Translations under genes and position numbers: made by a program
Part shown: positions 34,289-44,699 of the stretch, piece after piece
Position numbering within the stretch: the stretch's first letter is position 1
Layout of the letters: each line of letters opens with the position of its first letter
Assembly (NCBI RefSeq): GCF_904849725.1
Contig: NC_058518.1
Coordinates: 327,506,581 to 327,570,580 of the forward strand
DNA: 64,000 nt
Reading direction: 5' to 3'
Origin: Hordeum vulgare subsp. vulgare
Taxonomy: Eukaryota > Streptophyta > Magnoliopsida > Poales > Poaceae
The notes under the pieces: model-generated
Told to the model about the DNA's origin: nothing
Databases searched by the model: none
The model's input: the letters and a program-made list of their open reading frames with translations, nothing else

Positions 34289-35976
34289 TAGTGCCTAAAA
34301 ATGTGCCAAGAAGGGCCTCGGTGATATTCTTTTCAGTGTGCATCATGTCAATGTTGTGTGGAAGTAAGAGGTCTTCGAAGTAGGGGAGATCCCAGATGCA
34401 TGGCTTGTGAGTCCAGGCGTGTTTCCTCATTATAACCCAAGAAATACCCTGGACGGTCTGGATCAGGCTCCATAGATTTTAACTGTTCATTAATTTGTGC
34501 CCCCGTCAACGCAGGTGGTGCTGAGTGTTTGACAACTTTATCTTTCATGAAATTCTTCTTGTATTTTCTGAATGGATGGTCCATAGGCAAGAACTGTCTA
34601 TGCAAGTCAAAGCAGGAATACTTCCCACCCGCCGGCAACCAATGAAACTTAAGAGCTGCCTTGCATTGTGGGCATGGGAACCTTCCATGCACACACCAGG
34701 CAACGAAAAGCGCAAATGTTGGCAGATCATGCAATGAGTATTGGTACCAAATATACATTTTAAAGTTCTCTTTCTTAGCTGCGTCGTATGTGTTGACCCC
34801 ATTCACCCAAGCTTCTTTGAAGTCATCCATTAGTGGTTGCATGTACACACTCATATTCTTCCCCGGGTATTTTGGCCCTGGAACTATCAACATCAGAAAT
34901 ATGTGCTTCCTTTGCATAATGGATGATGGTGGAAGATTGAGGGGAATGAAAAATACAAGCCAGCAACTATATTGGGTAGCCATCATGCCAAAAGGATTGA
35001 ACCCATCGAGGCTGATGGCGATTCGACAATTCCTTGGTTCTTTAGTTTTTTCCTTATGTATACTATTGAATGCCTTCCATGCGTCACCATCTTAAGGGTG
35101 TACCAACATCGGAACTCCGTGTTCATCTAATTCTTTACTAATTCCATGTTTGTGCCATGTCATTTGTTTTGCTGTTTCTTCGAGCATGTAAAGTCGTTGA
35201 AGTCTTGGTAGGATCGGCAGATACCGTAGGACACTCACGGGGATTTTGCTCTGCTTCTTCTCACCTTCACCGTTTTCTACCTCAACATATCTGTAGGACT
35301 TGCAAAATGGACAATATGTTTCGTCCGCATACTCTTTCCTAAATAAGGCACATCCCTTCTCACAAGCATGTATCTGCTCATACGGCATCTTGAGTGCACT
35401 AAGGATTTTGTCTGACTCATATAGGTTTGAAGGCATAATATGACCTTCTGTTAGAAAGCGCCCAAATAGGGTCATCACTGAGTCAAACAGATCTCTTCCA
35501 ATGTTGAACTAGGCTTTCAGAGCCATTACTTGTGCAATGGCATCTAGCTAAGAAATCTTAGTGTTCTCGTGAAGAGGATGTTTTGAAGACTCCAACATGG
35601 CATAAAAGGCTTTCGCAGATTCTTCCATCTCTTCGTCCTTGTTCCGAGCATCATCAAAGTCATTCACCATGTCTTCAATCCCTGTACCATGATCATCGGT
35701 GCGCCGACGCAACACCTCGTCTCTGTTACGTTGGGCCGACTCACCATGAAATGTCCACAAGGTATAGCCGGGAGTAAAACCACACATCTACAGGTGTTTA
35801 CCCATTACATCCTTTGTCTGTCGCGAATAATTCTTGCACTTAGTGCAGGGGCACCATGTTTTTGGCTGGCCTTTCGAAAACGCCGTTTCCACGAATTCAT
35901 AGGTTTTGCTCAACCATTCATCGGTCATATCTCTTTGACTATGGTGACCGGTGTACATCCATTCACGATCAGTCAT
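34289..35976 (-). pseudogene. TNP2-type transposase of CACTA element
   Basis: One minus-strand frame from ATG 35976 to about 34348, broken by only a few stops (35788, 35548, about 35512, 35092). The N-terminal transposase-associated domain has MTDREWMYTGHHSQRD and CPCTKCKN (residues about 1-50). The TNP2 core has YCPFCKSYRYV, IPVSVLRYLPILPRL, then ISLDGFNPFGM, FIPLNLPPS, VPGPKYPGKNMSVYMQPLMD and GRFPCPQCKAAL. It breaks off after the MHTEKN/LLGTFLG region, so the C-terminal part of the usual protein is deleted and the second gene follows. Confidence 0.85.
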
Positions 35977-36954
35977 TCTGGTAAGCTAGCTACATAGTAT
36001 CCACATATAAAACAATATAAATTATCAATTCATCAAGTATGTTAAATTAATTATGGCCATTTTTTAATCATGTTTAATACATTGGGATGCACGACATGCA
36101 CACCTACCAGCTACTAGGTAAAGATGGGTCCTAATCCCACCCGAGTATGTGTAGATTGGGTCATTTCCCCATCCTCTGCTCCCGACCCAACGCAAAATTT
36201 TGGCAGCACCTCCCCGCTGTTCTCCTGATACACGTCTCGGCAACTAACCGAGAGGATGTGTACCCGGAGAATAACAAGGAGGAGCTGTCGAAACTCTGCA
36301 TGGGATCCGGAGCAAAGCGTGGGAAACGACCTAATCTACACATACCCGGGCTGTCCATGGATAACGTTGGACAATTCAAAAGAATCACCGTTATAAATAT
36401 GCAAATGCATGCATATTTATGACAGGAACCCTTTCGAACGGGAGAGGCATATTGGTTACGCAACACCTTTGATTTTAATACTAAAAATACCAAGCTAGAT
36501 AGTGTCATCAGCACGAAGGCCGGAACAGAGCGAAATAAAGGGGGTGGAGGAGGAGTTAACAAATGTGCTCACTTTCGAATGCAGGGGAGATCGTCGAAAA
36601 CCAATCCCTCGCGGAGAAGCTATTGCACATTTAAATGCACTAAATCAACACAAATACGCACTCGCGGTAACTAAGTTAACTAATACTAACATCTATTATT
36701 AATAATTTATTATTCAAGTTTTGTTACTCTTCTCTTCTTCTATTTCTTTTCTTCTTATTATTTTCTTTCTATTGCTAACAGCTAGCTAACAAATACTAAC
36801 AGCTAGCTGACTAATACTAACAACTAGCTAACTAATACTTACATGTACTAACATGTATTGCTAACTATATCTAACTAAAAATCTACCACTAAAACTAAAT
36901 TTAACTAAAAATCCACTACTAAAAAATCTAACTAAGGCCTCCTTTGATTTGAAG

Positions 36955-37135
36955 GATTTTTCATAGGAAAAACGCAGGAATGCAAATTCCATAGGATCTA
37001 ACTAAGGCCTCCATTTCAAACGTTTCATAGTATTTTCCTAAGCAAATTCCATAGGATCTAACTAAGGCCTCCATTGCAAATTCCATAGGAAAAACGCAGG
37101 AATGCAAATTCCACACGAACAAAACATGTATTTTC
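36955..37135. repeat. Short tandem repeat in CACTA element
   Basis: Three imperfect units built on GCAAATTCCATAGGATC and CTAACTAAGGCCTCC. Upstream, 36780-36930 is a run of CTAGCTAACTAATACTAAC-type repeats. No gene; part of the 5' region of the transposon in its own sense. Confidence 0.75.
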
Positions 37136-37289
37136 CTAAGCATGCAACGACTGCCAAATCACTAGTTCCGATAGTTTTCCTACATTTTTCCTATTCCCAT
37201 GTTTTTTCGATCCTGTAAATCTAAGAGGCCCTAACATAGAAAAAATAAACTAAAAAAACAAAAAAAAGGGGAGGAGGAGCTCACCGGCG

Positions 37290-37450
37290 AGTCCACCGAC
37301 GGCTGGCGCGAGGGGGCGCGGGGCGGCGCGGGGTGGCGCGGGGCGGGGCGGGCGCGGGGCGGCACAGGGCGGGGCGGGCGCGTGGGGGCGCCGGCGAGCA
37401 GGGGCGGCGCGGGGCGGCGCAGGGCGGGGCGGCGCAGGGCGGGTCGGGAG
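37290..37450. repeat. GC-rich simple sequence
   Basis: Runs of GGCGCGGGGCGG units. They create Pro/Ala-rich spurious frames on the minus strand. The run lies between the transposase 5' region and the right terminal repeats and may be CpG-rich promoter-like DNA; no function is demonstrable. Confidence 0.75.
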
Positions 37451-37489
37451 AGCGGGTTGGGAGAGGTACGTGAGAGAGAGAAGAGATTG

Positions 37490-37889
37490 TGGCACGGGGG
37501 GATAAGGCACGTGGCTTTGCCCTCAGCCAGCTGTCGGCAAAGACAGGTGTGAGTCTTTGCCCTGAGCCAGCTGTCGGCAAAGACAACCGTCAGTCTTTGC
37601 CCTCAGCTGGCTGTCGGCAAAGACGGCCCCCGTTAAGCACTGGTCGAGGCAGCGACCGGGTTAGCCCCCTATGCCGACAGCCTTCCTATGCCGACAGCTT
37701 TTTTGTCCTTTGCCGTGAGCTGCCTACCGGCTTAGATAAAGCGGATGGCATAGATTTTCTTTGCCGTCAGCCCCTCCTATGCCGTCAGCATTAATTTTGG
37801 CTGAGGGCAAAGTCTCTTTGCCGTCAGCCCCGTGAAATTGCTGATGGCAAAGCTTAAAGCTGTCGGCAAATTATGTTTTTCCAGTAGTG
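37490..37889. repeat. Right terminal and subterminal repeats of CACTA element
   Basis: Copies of AGTCTTTGCC(C)TCAGCCAGCTGTCGGCAAAGAC and its relatives (core CTGTCGGCAAAGAC) in both orientations, ending with the CCAGTAGTG terminus at 37889. They mirror the left zone. Confidence 0.85.
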
Positions 37890-37892
37890 ATG

Positions 37893-38672
37893 TCTTCAGT
37901 GTATTTTGCTTGATTGATGAAGGTTCCTTGACTTTGTTGCTTGACTTCAAATCCAAGGAAAAACTTCAAGTCTCCCATCATAGACATGTCAAACTTTTTA
38001 GTCACTAGTGCGACAAATTCTTCAGTAAAGGCTTTGCTTGGAGAACCAAAGATAATGTCATCAACATATAGTTGTCATATGAACAAGTTCCCTTTGACCT
38101 TAGTAAAAAGAGTAGGATGAATTTTCCAAATTTCAAATCCACGGTCATGTAATATCTCGGTAAGGTGCTCATACCATGCATGTGGGGCTTGTTTAAGGCC
38201 ATAGAGTGCCTTATCGAGAACATACACATGATTAGGGAACTTGGCATCCTCGAACCCCGGGGGTTGCTTGACGTAAACCAACTCCTTAAGGGGGCCAATA
38301 AGAAATTCACTCTTCACATCCATTTGGTATAATTTGAAGTTATGATGAGAAGCAAATGCAATCAGCATGCAAATAGATTCAAGACGAGCGACAAGAGAAA
38401 AGGTTTCACCATAGTCGATACCCTCGACATGGGAGTAGCCTTGTGCTATGAGTCTCGACACGCTCCAAATGATGACACCGTTTGCATCTTGCTTGTTCTT
38501 AGAGATACACTTTGTCCCAATGACATTGTGGTTCTCGTTTGGTCTTGGCACTAGTCGCCACACTGTGCTGCGCTCGATGTTATTGAGTTCTTCATGCATG
38601 GCTTCAACCCAATCCATGTCTTCAAGAGCCTCTTATACATTTAGTGGTTCAATGCAAGAAACAAACGCATGA
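37893..38672 (-). pseudogene. Reverse transcriptase of copia element H
   Basis: The minus strand opens MDWVEAMHEELNNIERSTVW at 38617, with YSHVEGIDYGETFSLVAR, YQMDVKSEFLIGPLKELVYV, QPPGFEDAKFPNHVYVLDKA and LYGLKQAPHAWYEHL. The catalytic YVDD is at 38057-38068 in LYVDDIIFG, in a different frame from the main piece. The 3' part ends at the ATG target duplication of the CACTA element and resumes at 32324. Not functional. Confidence 0.88.
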
Positions 38673-39780
38673 TGGGCACTAAAGTTCGATAATTGACGAC
38701 GTGTGGTTACCCCTCTCTGTAAGCCGCCGTAGACATTCTCCAGCACATGAGAAATATTTTTGAGTGTTTGCACAGTCTTGGTAGCGTGTCTTTCTTGAAT
38801 CTCGTCATTTGTGAGCTCAGAAGCATGTTTGAGACTTTTACCGCATTTTTGAGTTTGGACTTGATCTTGAGCATGATTTTTATCTTGCGCTTGCTCTTGC
38901 TCTTGAACGTGGTCTTGATTTTGAGCTTGCTCTTGATCTCGAGCATCCTCAGAGGGGTGAGCAGGATCAAGGAAAACATTTGGTGCAGGACCATCTTGAG
39001 GTTGATCTTCTCCTTGATCAGGGTCACGGGGATGAGGGCCTTGAGAGCGTTCTTCGGAAGCATGTGGGTCTTGCGTCAGTGATATTTCCACATGAGTGGA
39101 ACATTGTCCTTCTCCTTCAGCCACAAGGGGTTCCTCAACGGGCAAGAAGTATCCCACGCCCATTCTTCTTATGGCTTGGGTAGGAATTTCATCACCTATC
39201 TCAGAAAGGCCATTTTTCTCCACTTGGGAGCCATTATTCTTGTGAAACTCCACGTTACATGTCTCCTCAACGAGTCCCGAGGACTTGTTGAGGACATTGT
39301 AAGCGCGAGATTTTGTAGCATAACCAACAAATAGGCCCTCTTGAGCTCTAGGTTCAAATTTAGACAAACGAGCATCTTTATTAAGAATGAAACACTTATA
39401 GACAAACACCCGGAAGTACTTGAGGTTGGGCTTGTTGCTGGTAAGAATTTCATATGGAGTCTTGTTCAAGCCTTTGCAAAGGTAGAGCCGATTGGATGCA
39501 TGACATGCGATGTTGATGGATTCAGACCAAAGTTATATAGATATTTAAACTCCGCCATCATGGTTCTTGTCGCATCCAGCAACATCCGGTTCTTCCTTTC
39601 TCCCACACCATTTTGTTGAGGAGTGTAAGTAGTAGAGTATTGATGCTTGATTCCTTCATCAATCAGAAATTCATTTAGGGTGTAGTTCATGAACTCGGTG
39701 CCATTGTTACTTATGATCATCAATATCTTTGCATTATGTTGACGTTGAGCTTTGTTAGCAAAGTCGATGACGGTTTATTG
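38633..39780 (-). pseudogene. Integrase of copia element H
   Basis: 39723-39466 carries the second catalytic site as IISNNGTEF, so Asp is replaced by Asn, and keeps the Glu in QQNGVGERKNRML. 39469-38633 has KFEPRAQEGLFVGYATKSRA, then a long linker rich in DQ, QE and QAQ repeats (QEQAQNQDHVQEQEQAQ) before the RT junction. The Asp-to-Asn change alone would inactivate the enzyme; the frame break near 39469 adds to it. Confidence 0.85.
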
Positions 39781-39839
39781 AGTCTCACTCTTTCTCTTGA
39801 AAAAGTATACCCAGGTATATCTTGAGTAATCATCCACTA

Positions 39840-40904
39840 TCACCAACCAATACTTTCTTCCCCCAAAACTATCATAAGATGAGGACCAAAGAGATCCATG
39901 TGAAGGAGTTCCAAGGTCCTTTTTGTGTAGATGGTAGTCGTGGGACGGTGAGCTGTCTCATGAATCTTTCCTTCAATACATGCACTGCAAGCACGATCTC
40001 TCGCGAAACTCAGATTGGTTAGTCCAAGAACGTGATTCCCTTTGAGGAGACTTTGCAAAGATCTCATATTGCCATGGGCTAGTCGGTGATGCCAAAACCA
40101 TCCCACATCAACTTTAGCCATTAGGCAAGTCGCGGTCTTAGTGGGTCTCTCCAAAAAGTTAACCACATAGAGACCGTTCTTGACATGCCAAACAAAGGCT
40201 ACTTTAAGAGTCTTGCTCAACAAAAGGGCCACAGAGTCAATGCGAAAGAAAGTACTAAAGCCCATAAGTCCAAGTTTATGAACGGAAAGTAAATTGTATA
40301 CGAGGGTCTCAACAAGCATAACCTTTTCAATGGTAAGTTCTGGAGAAATTACCACCTTGCCGAGACCCAATACCTTTGAAATTCTATCATCACCAAAGGA
40401 TACTTGGGTGTCAATGGATGGGTCTGGATGAACGTCCACCACAAAGTCCTTGCTTCCGGTCATATGATTTGTCGCTCCACTATCGAGCAACCATGACACC
40501 CCACCGGAAGCAAACTCCTGCATAAGACCAATGCTTTGATTTTGGTACCCATTTTTAATGTGTCCTATTATGTTAGCAATAAGGGTCTTCAGAACCCAAA
40601 TGGACCATGCAATGTACTCATCATAAGAACCAACAAACTTAGCAAAAATGTTTCCATCATTGGCACGACACAACACATAGGAGGGATTAAAGTCGCCGGC
40701 TTTGTTGGGTAGAGGGGTATTGCCCTTCGCGGCATTACCACCCTTAGTTTGGTCCCTTTTCTTCTCGTGAGTACCCTCCCCTATTTTAACAAAGGTTTCC
40801 ACAAGCTCAGGAGGTAGCTTGGTCTTCTTCTTGTTGTTCTTATTCTTGGACTTGGGTGCAAACCCAACTCCTTCCTTTGCAACCACTTCCTTTTGACTGC
40901 TCAA
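39840..40904 (-). pseudogene. Protease and integrase zinc region of copia element H
   Basis: A 354-residue frame. The N-terminal third is Lys/Asn-rich gag linker (KSKNKNNKKKTKLPPE). The protease active site is WLLDSGATNHMTGSKDF (residues about 137-153). The integrase zinc region has WHHRLAHGNMRSLQ and CSACIEGK, and the first catalytic Asp is in LLHMDLFGP near residue 339. It ends just before the second catalytic site in the next frame. Confidence 0.88.
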
Positions 40905-41157
40905 AAGGTCATTAAGATCCTTCTCACTTTGGAGTTCTCCTCCAGAACGTGTGCATGCTCACAACAGGGTTTAGTAGCATGGACATTATCAATTAAAACA
41001 AATGGAGAGAAAGTGGCTATTTCCTTAGTGAATTTTATTTGGAGTTGAGAATGAGACTCTTTTAAAGAGACATGAGCACTCTTCAAGGCCTTGTGAGACT
41101 TGTCAAGTGTTGCAAGCTTTTTCTTGAGTCTATCGTGATCAGGTCAAGTGCACTCTT

Positions 41158-42990
41158 TTAGGATTGAAGCACACAGGTAAGAAAAAGAGCATGATCAAAA
41201 ACCTTTTTTAACTTAGGAAGGTCATCTTTAGGTGACTCCTCAAGAAACAAACGAAGTCCTTGGTCTTTTTCAAGAGCAATGTAAAGATCCGCAATCTCAT
41301 TAGCATAGTCATGACTATGACCTTGTAGCATAGAGATAGTATCTTCATGAGATTCAATAAGGTCATTAGCCTCACCAAGTTGTTCCAAGAGAGCAACAAC
41401 AGGCTTCTTGGATTTACCCTTGAGATTTCTCATGAAATTACCAAAGGAATTTTCCTCCTCCTCTACCTCTTCCTTTTCATCTCCGCTATCCACGGTAACG
41501 GAAATGATAGCTTTGATGTTGGAAGTTTGAGCGTTAGATGTTACCTTGCTGGATGCCTTGTCCATCACACACTTGGCAACGCGGTTCTCGTTGGGGGCCT
41601 TGAAGAGAGAGACCTTGTTTGGAGAAGAAGATGCAATGGCCACCGTGCCAATTCCCATTGCTTCACTACTTGTCTCATCGTCATCATCCACATCGGAGAG
41701 GTATCTTGTTGAGCCACCAATGCCTTAGGGGGCATCTTCTTGGGTAATTTGTTCTTGTTTGGGAAATATGTGGTCTTATCTTTGCGAATGAGCTTGCCAC
41801 CAGTATCTTCCCTCTGCTCATAGGGACAATTTACCACAAAGTGACTCACATTGCCACAGTTGTAGCAAGATATCACGCAGTGCTTTCCCTTAGACCCGCT
41901 TGAGTTGTTCTTGGAGAAGTTGAGCCTTGAGTTTTTCTTGTTGCCCCAAAACTGTCTTGATTCAAGAGGCATGTGCTCGTGGTAGGTATACTTGGTGTCT
42001 TCAGGACAAGATTCTTCTTCATCTTCCTCATCTTCCTCCACAACAGCCTTGGCCTTCAAAGGAAGGTTGTGGGAGTCTTTTCTTGACCGTAGAACTCGGG
42101 CTAGAGCATTGTCAGCGGTCTTGTTTAATATGTTCATGGCAATAAACACATCCAACACATTGCTTGAGGACAAGGAGTGAAAGTCCAGCCTTTGATGGAT
42201 GACGAAGGACATGGACTTGTTGAAGGACATGATGGCTTTAAGAAACTTATGCTTAATCCAATTGTCATCCAGATCTTTTTTTCTGTGATCTTCGAGAGCA
42301 ACAACAAGAGTTGTAACTCTTCGATAGAGCTCAGAGGTTCCTCATCCTCGATCATAGAAAATTCATCGAACTCACCAAGAACCACTTCATAGTTAGACCA
42401 TTGAATGCTTGAGCTTCCCTTGTACATGGAGATGATGTGCTCCCAACAATCTTTGGAACGAGTGAAGGGACGCAAGTGAGGAAGGTCTTCAACATGTACT
42501 GATTCTTGAAGCATGAACAAGGCGAAGTTATTGAGCTGATTGTCAACCTCTTGTCTTGGCGTGAGATTGCTTGGATCATGCTGGTAGAACCCCTACTCAA
42601 TAATTCTCCAAAGTTGTGTTGAGCTGTGGTTCAAATGAGACTTGATAAGAAAAACCCAATTAGAAAAATCATTCTTAACAAGTTTAGGAGGATGACCATG
42701 ATTAACAATATGCGGTGAGTGAACTGGTCCTCCATAGTCCATGGGAGGTGGGACACACGCAGAGATATTTGTCCCACTCGTTCTCTAAGTAAATTTGTTT
42801 CTATCGGTACTAGCATTTTCCTTTTCATGATTGGTCTCCGAAGTAGAGGCAATGTGATTAATCAGAGGAAGAAGGGTTCAAACCCTCAAGGAAATCTTTG
42901 AGCATATTTTTGACCTCGATAGCCATTGAGGACTTAAATGTGGACATCACCTCATTTAACTCCTCACGAGTAATCGAGTTCGCTGTGGAT
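41158..42990 (-). pseudogene. Gag of copia element H
   Basis: Three or more frames. 42520-42134 holds the copia Gag core (MYKGSSSIQWSNYEVVLGEF). 42230-41565 has FNKSMSFVIHQRLDFHSLSS, an acidic run and a CCHC knuckle CYNCGNVSHFVVNC for RNA binding. 41691-41158 is an acidic, helix-rich tail (VVALLEQLGEANDLIESHED) likely to form a coiled coil. The 5' end is cut by element E at 43024. The long Gag with tail fits the SIRE/Maximus group. Confidence 0.78.
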
Positions 42991-43019
42991 CCCTCGAACA
43001 TCTCCCCAACCCACTCCTC

Positions 43020-43024
43020 GTCGC
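43020..43024. other. Left target site duplication of element E (GTCGC)
   Basis: GTCGC directly precedes the TGATACG start of the 5' LTR. The same five bases follow the 3' LTR at 60550-60554. A 5 bp duplication is standard for gypsy integration and proves both LTRs belong to one insertion. Confidence 0.93.
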
Positions 43025-44618
43025 TGATACGTCTCTGTCGTATCTACTTTTCCGAACTCTTTTGCCCTTGTTTTGGACTCTAATTTGCATGATTTGAATG
43101 GAACTAACCCGGACTAACGTTGTTTTCAGCAGAATTGCCATGGTGTTGTTTTTGTGCATAAATAAAAGTTCTCGGAATGTCCTGAAAATTTACGGAGAAT
43201 TTTTCTGGAATAAAAGAAAAATACATGCGCAAAGAACCACCGGAGGGGGCGTGCCAGTGGGCCACAAGCCCCTGGGCCATGGCCACCCCCCTAGGCCGCG
43301 CCGTGAGGGCTTGTGCGGCCCACGTGTTACCACCACCCCCAAACTCAGCTCTATTTATTCCGTCTCGCCCGGAAAAAAATAAGAGAGAAGGTTTCATCGC
43401 GTTTTATGATATAGAAGCGCCGCCACCTCTTGTTCTTCATCTAGAGGGCAGATCTGGAGTCCGTTCCGGGCTCCGGAGAGGGGAAAATCATCGCCATCGT
43501 CATCATCAACCTTCCTCCATCGATAATACCATGATGCTCTTCACCATTCGTGAGTAATCTCATGGTAGGCTTGCTGGACAGTGATGAGTTGGATGAGATC
43601 TATCATGTAAGCGAGTTAGTTTTGACGGGGATTGATCCCTAGTATCCACTATGTTCTAGATTGATGTTGCTACTGCTTGGCTATGCTTAATGCTTGTCAC
43701 TAGGGCCCGAGTGCCATGATTTCAGATTTGAACCTATTATGTTGTCGCCAATACATGTTTGTTTTAGATCCTATCTTGCAAGTTGTAGTCACCTACTATG
43801 TGTTATGATCCGGCAACCCCGGAGTGACAATAGCCGGAACCACCCCAGAGATGACCATAGTATGAGGAGTTCATGTATTCACCAAGTGTTAATGCGTTGG
43901 TCCGGTTCTTTATTAAAAGGAGAAACTTAATATCCCGTAGTTTCCATTAGGACCCCGCTGCCTTGGGAGGGATGGACAATAGATGTCATGCAAGTTCTTC
44001 TCCCTAAGGACGTATGACTACATACGGAATACATGCCTACATTAGATCGACGAACGGGAGCTAGTTACTTATCTCTCCGTGTTATAGATGTTACATGATG
44101 AATCACATCCGGCACACTCATCCATCACCGATCCACTGCCTACGAGTCTTTTACTACTAGTCCTTGCTATGTTACTTTGTCCAGGCTTGTCCCTTGCTAC
44201 AAAAGGGATTGGGCCACTTTGTCGCTGCTACTGTTGCTACTGTTGTCACTACTGATGTTCCTTGCTACTGTTGTCACTACTGTTATTACTTTGCTGTTAC
44301 TTGTTGCAAGACTTTTTCGACACCGTTGTCGGGGAAGAATAGTCCCCCGTCCACGTGCAACTTACTAGCGCCATTGATACAACAGTTAGGAATAGTCTGC
44401 CGTCAACAGATCTATTTCTGACACCGTTGCTATCATACTACTTTGCTACTGATACTTTGCTTGCACACACTAATCTTTCAGGTGTGGTTGAATCTGACAA
44501 ACTCAGCTGCTAATACTTGAGAATATTCTTTCGCTTCCCCTTGTGGCGAATCAACAAATTTGGGTTGAATACTCTACCCTTGAAAACTGTTGCGATCCCC
44601 TACACTTGTGGGTTATCA
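43025..44618 (+). repeat. 5' LTR of element E
   Basis: A 1594 bp LTR opening TGATACGTCTCTG and ending GGGTTATCA. The palindrome CCACAAGCC...GGCTTGTGCGG spans 43262-43317, and TATTTATT at 43352-43359 lies 35 bp downstream. CTACTGTTG-type triplet repeats occupy about 44225-44300. A primer-site-like sequence sits inside the LTR at 44318-44335. Confidence 0.93.
43262..43359 (+). promoter_or_regulatory. Palindrome and TATA-like box of E 5' LTR
   Basis: The inverted repeat CCACAAGCC/GGCTTGTG(C)GG with a GC-rich loop is followed by TATTTATT. The same arrangement in the 3' LTR is at 59193-59247 and 59283-59290. Likely core promoter; the start site would fall near 43385. Inferred from position only. 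Confidence 0.5.
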
Positions 44619-44629
44619 AGGCCTTTTTC

Positions 44630-44647
44630 CGGCGCCGTTGCCGGGGA
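44630..44647 (+). other. Primer binding site of element E
   Basis: CGGCGCCGTTGCCGGGGA, 17 of 18 to the tRNA-Asp complement (first base changed), 11 bp after the LTR end. Confidence 0.9.
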
Positions 44648-44699
44648 AGCACAACTATATTCTTCGAGTCACTTGGGATTTTCGTCTGCTGGTCACTAT

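Larger units (their letters stand above)
32325..37889 (-). mobile_element. CACTA transposon, 5565 bp
   Basis: Begins CACTACTGGAATC and ends TTTTTCCAGTAGTG, with ATG target duplications at 32322-32324 and 37890-37892. Both subterminal zones are filled with TTTGCCGTCAGC/GCTGACGGCAAA-type units. Inside, on the minus strand, lie a broken TNP2-type transposase and a coiled-coil second gene. Cut-and-paste movement would need both termini and transposase; this copy's transposase is dead. It sits within copia H between RT and RNase H. Confidence 0.93.

Noticed and set aside
37250..37586. Pro/Ala/Arg-rich minus-strand frames
   Set aside because: Translations of GGCGCGGGGCGG simple sequence inside the CACTA element.
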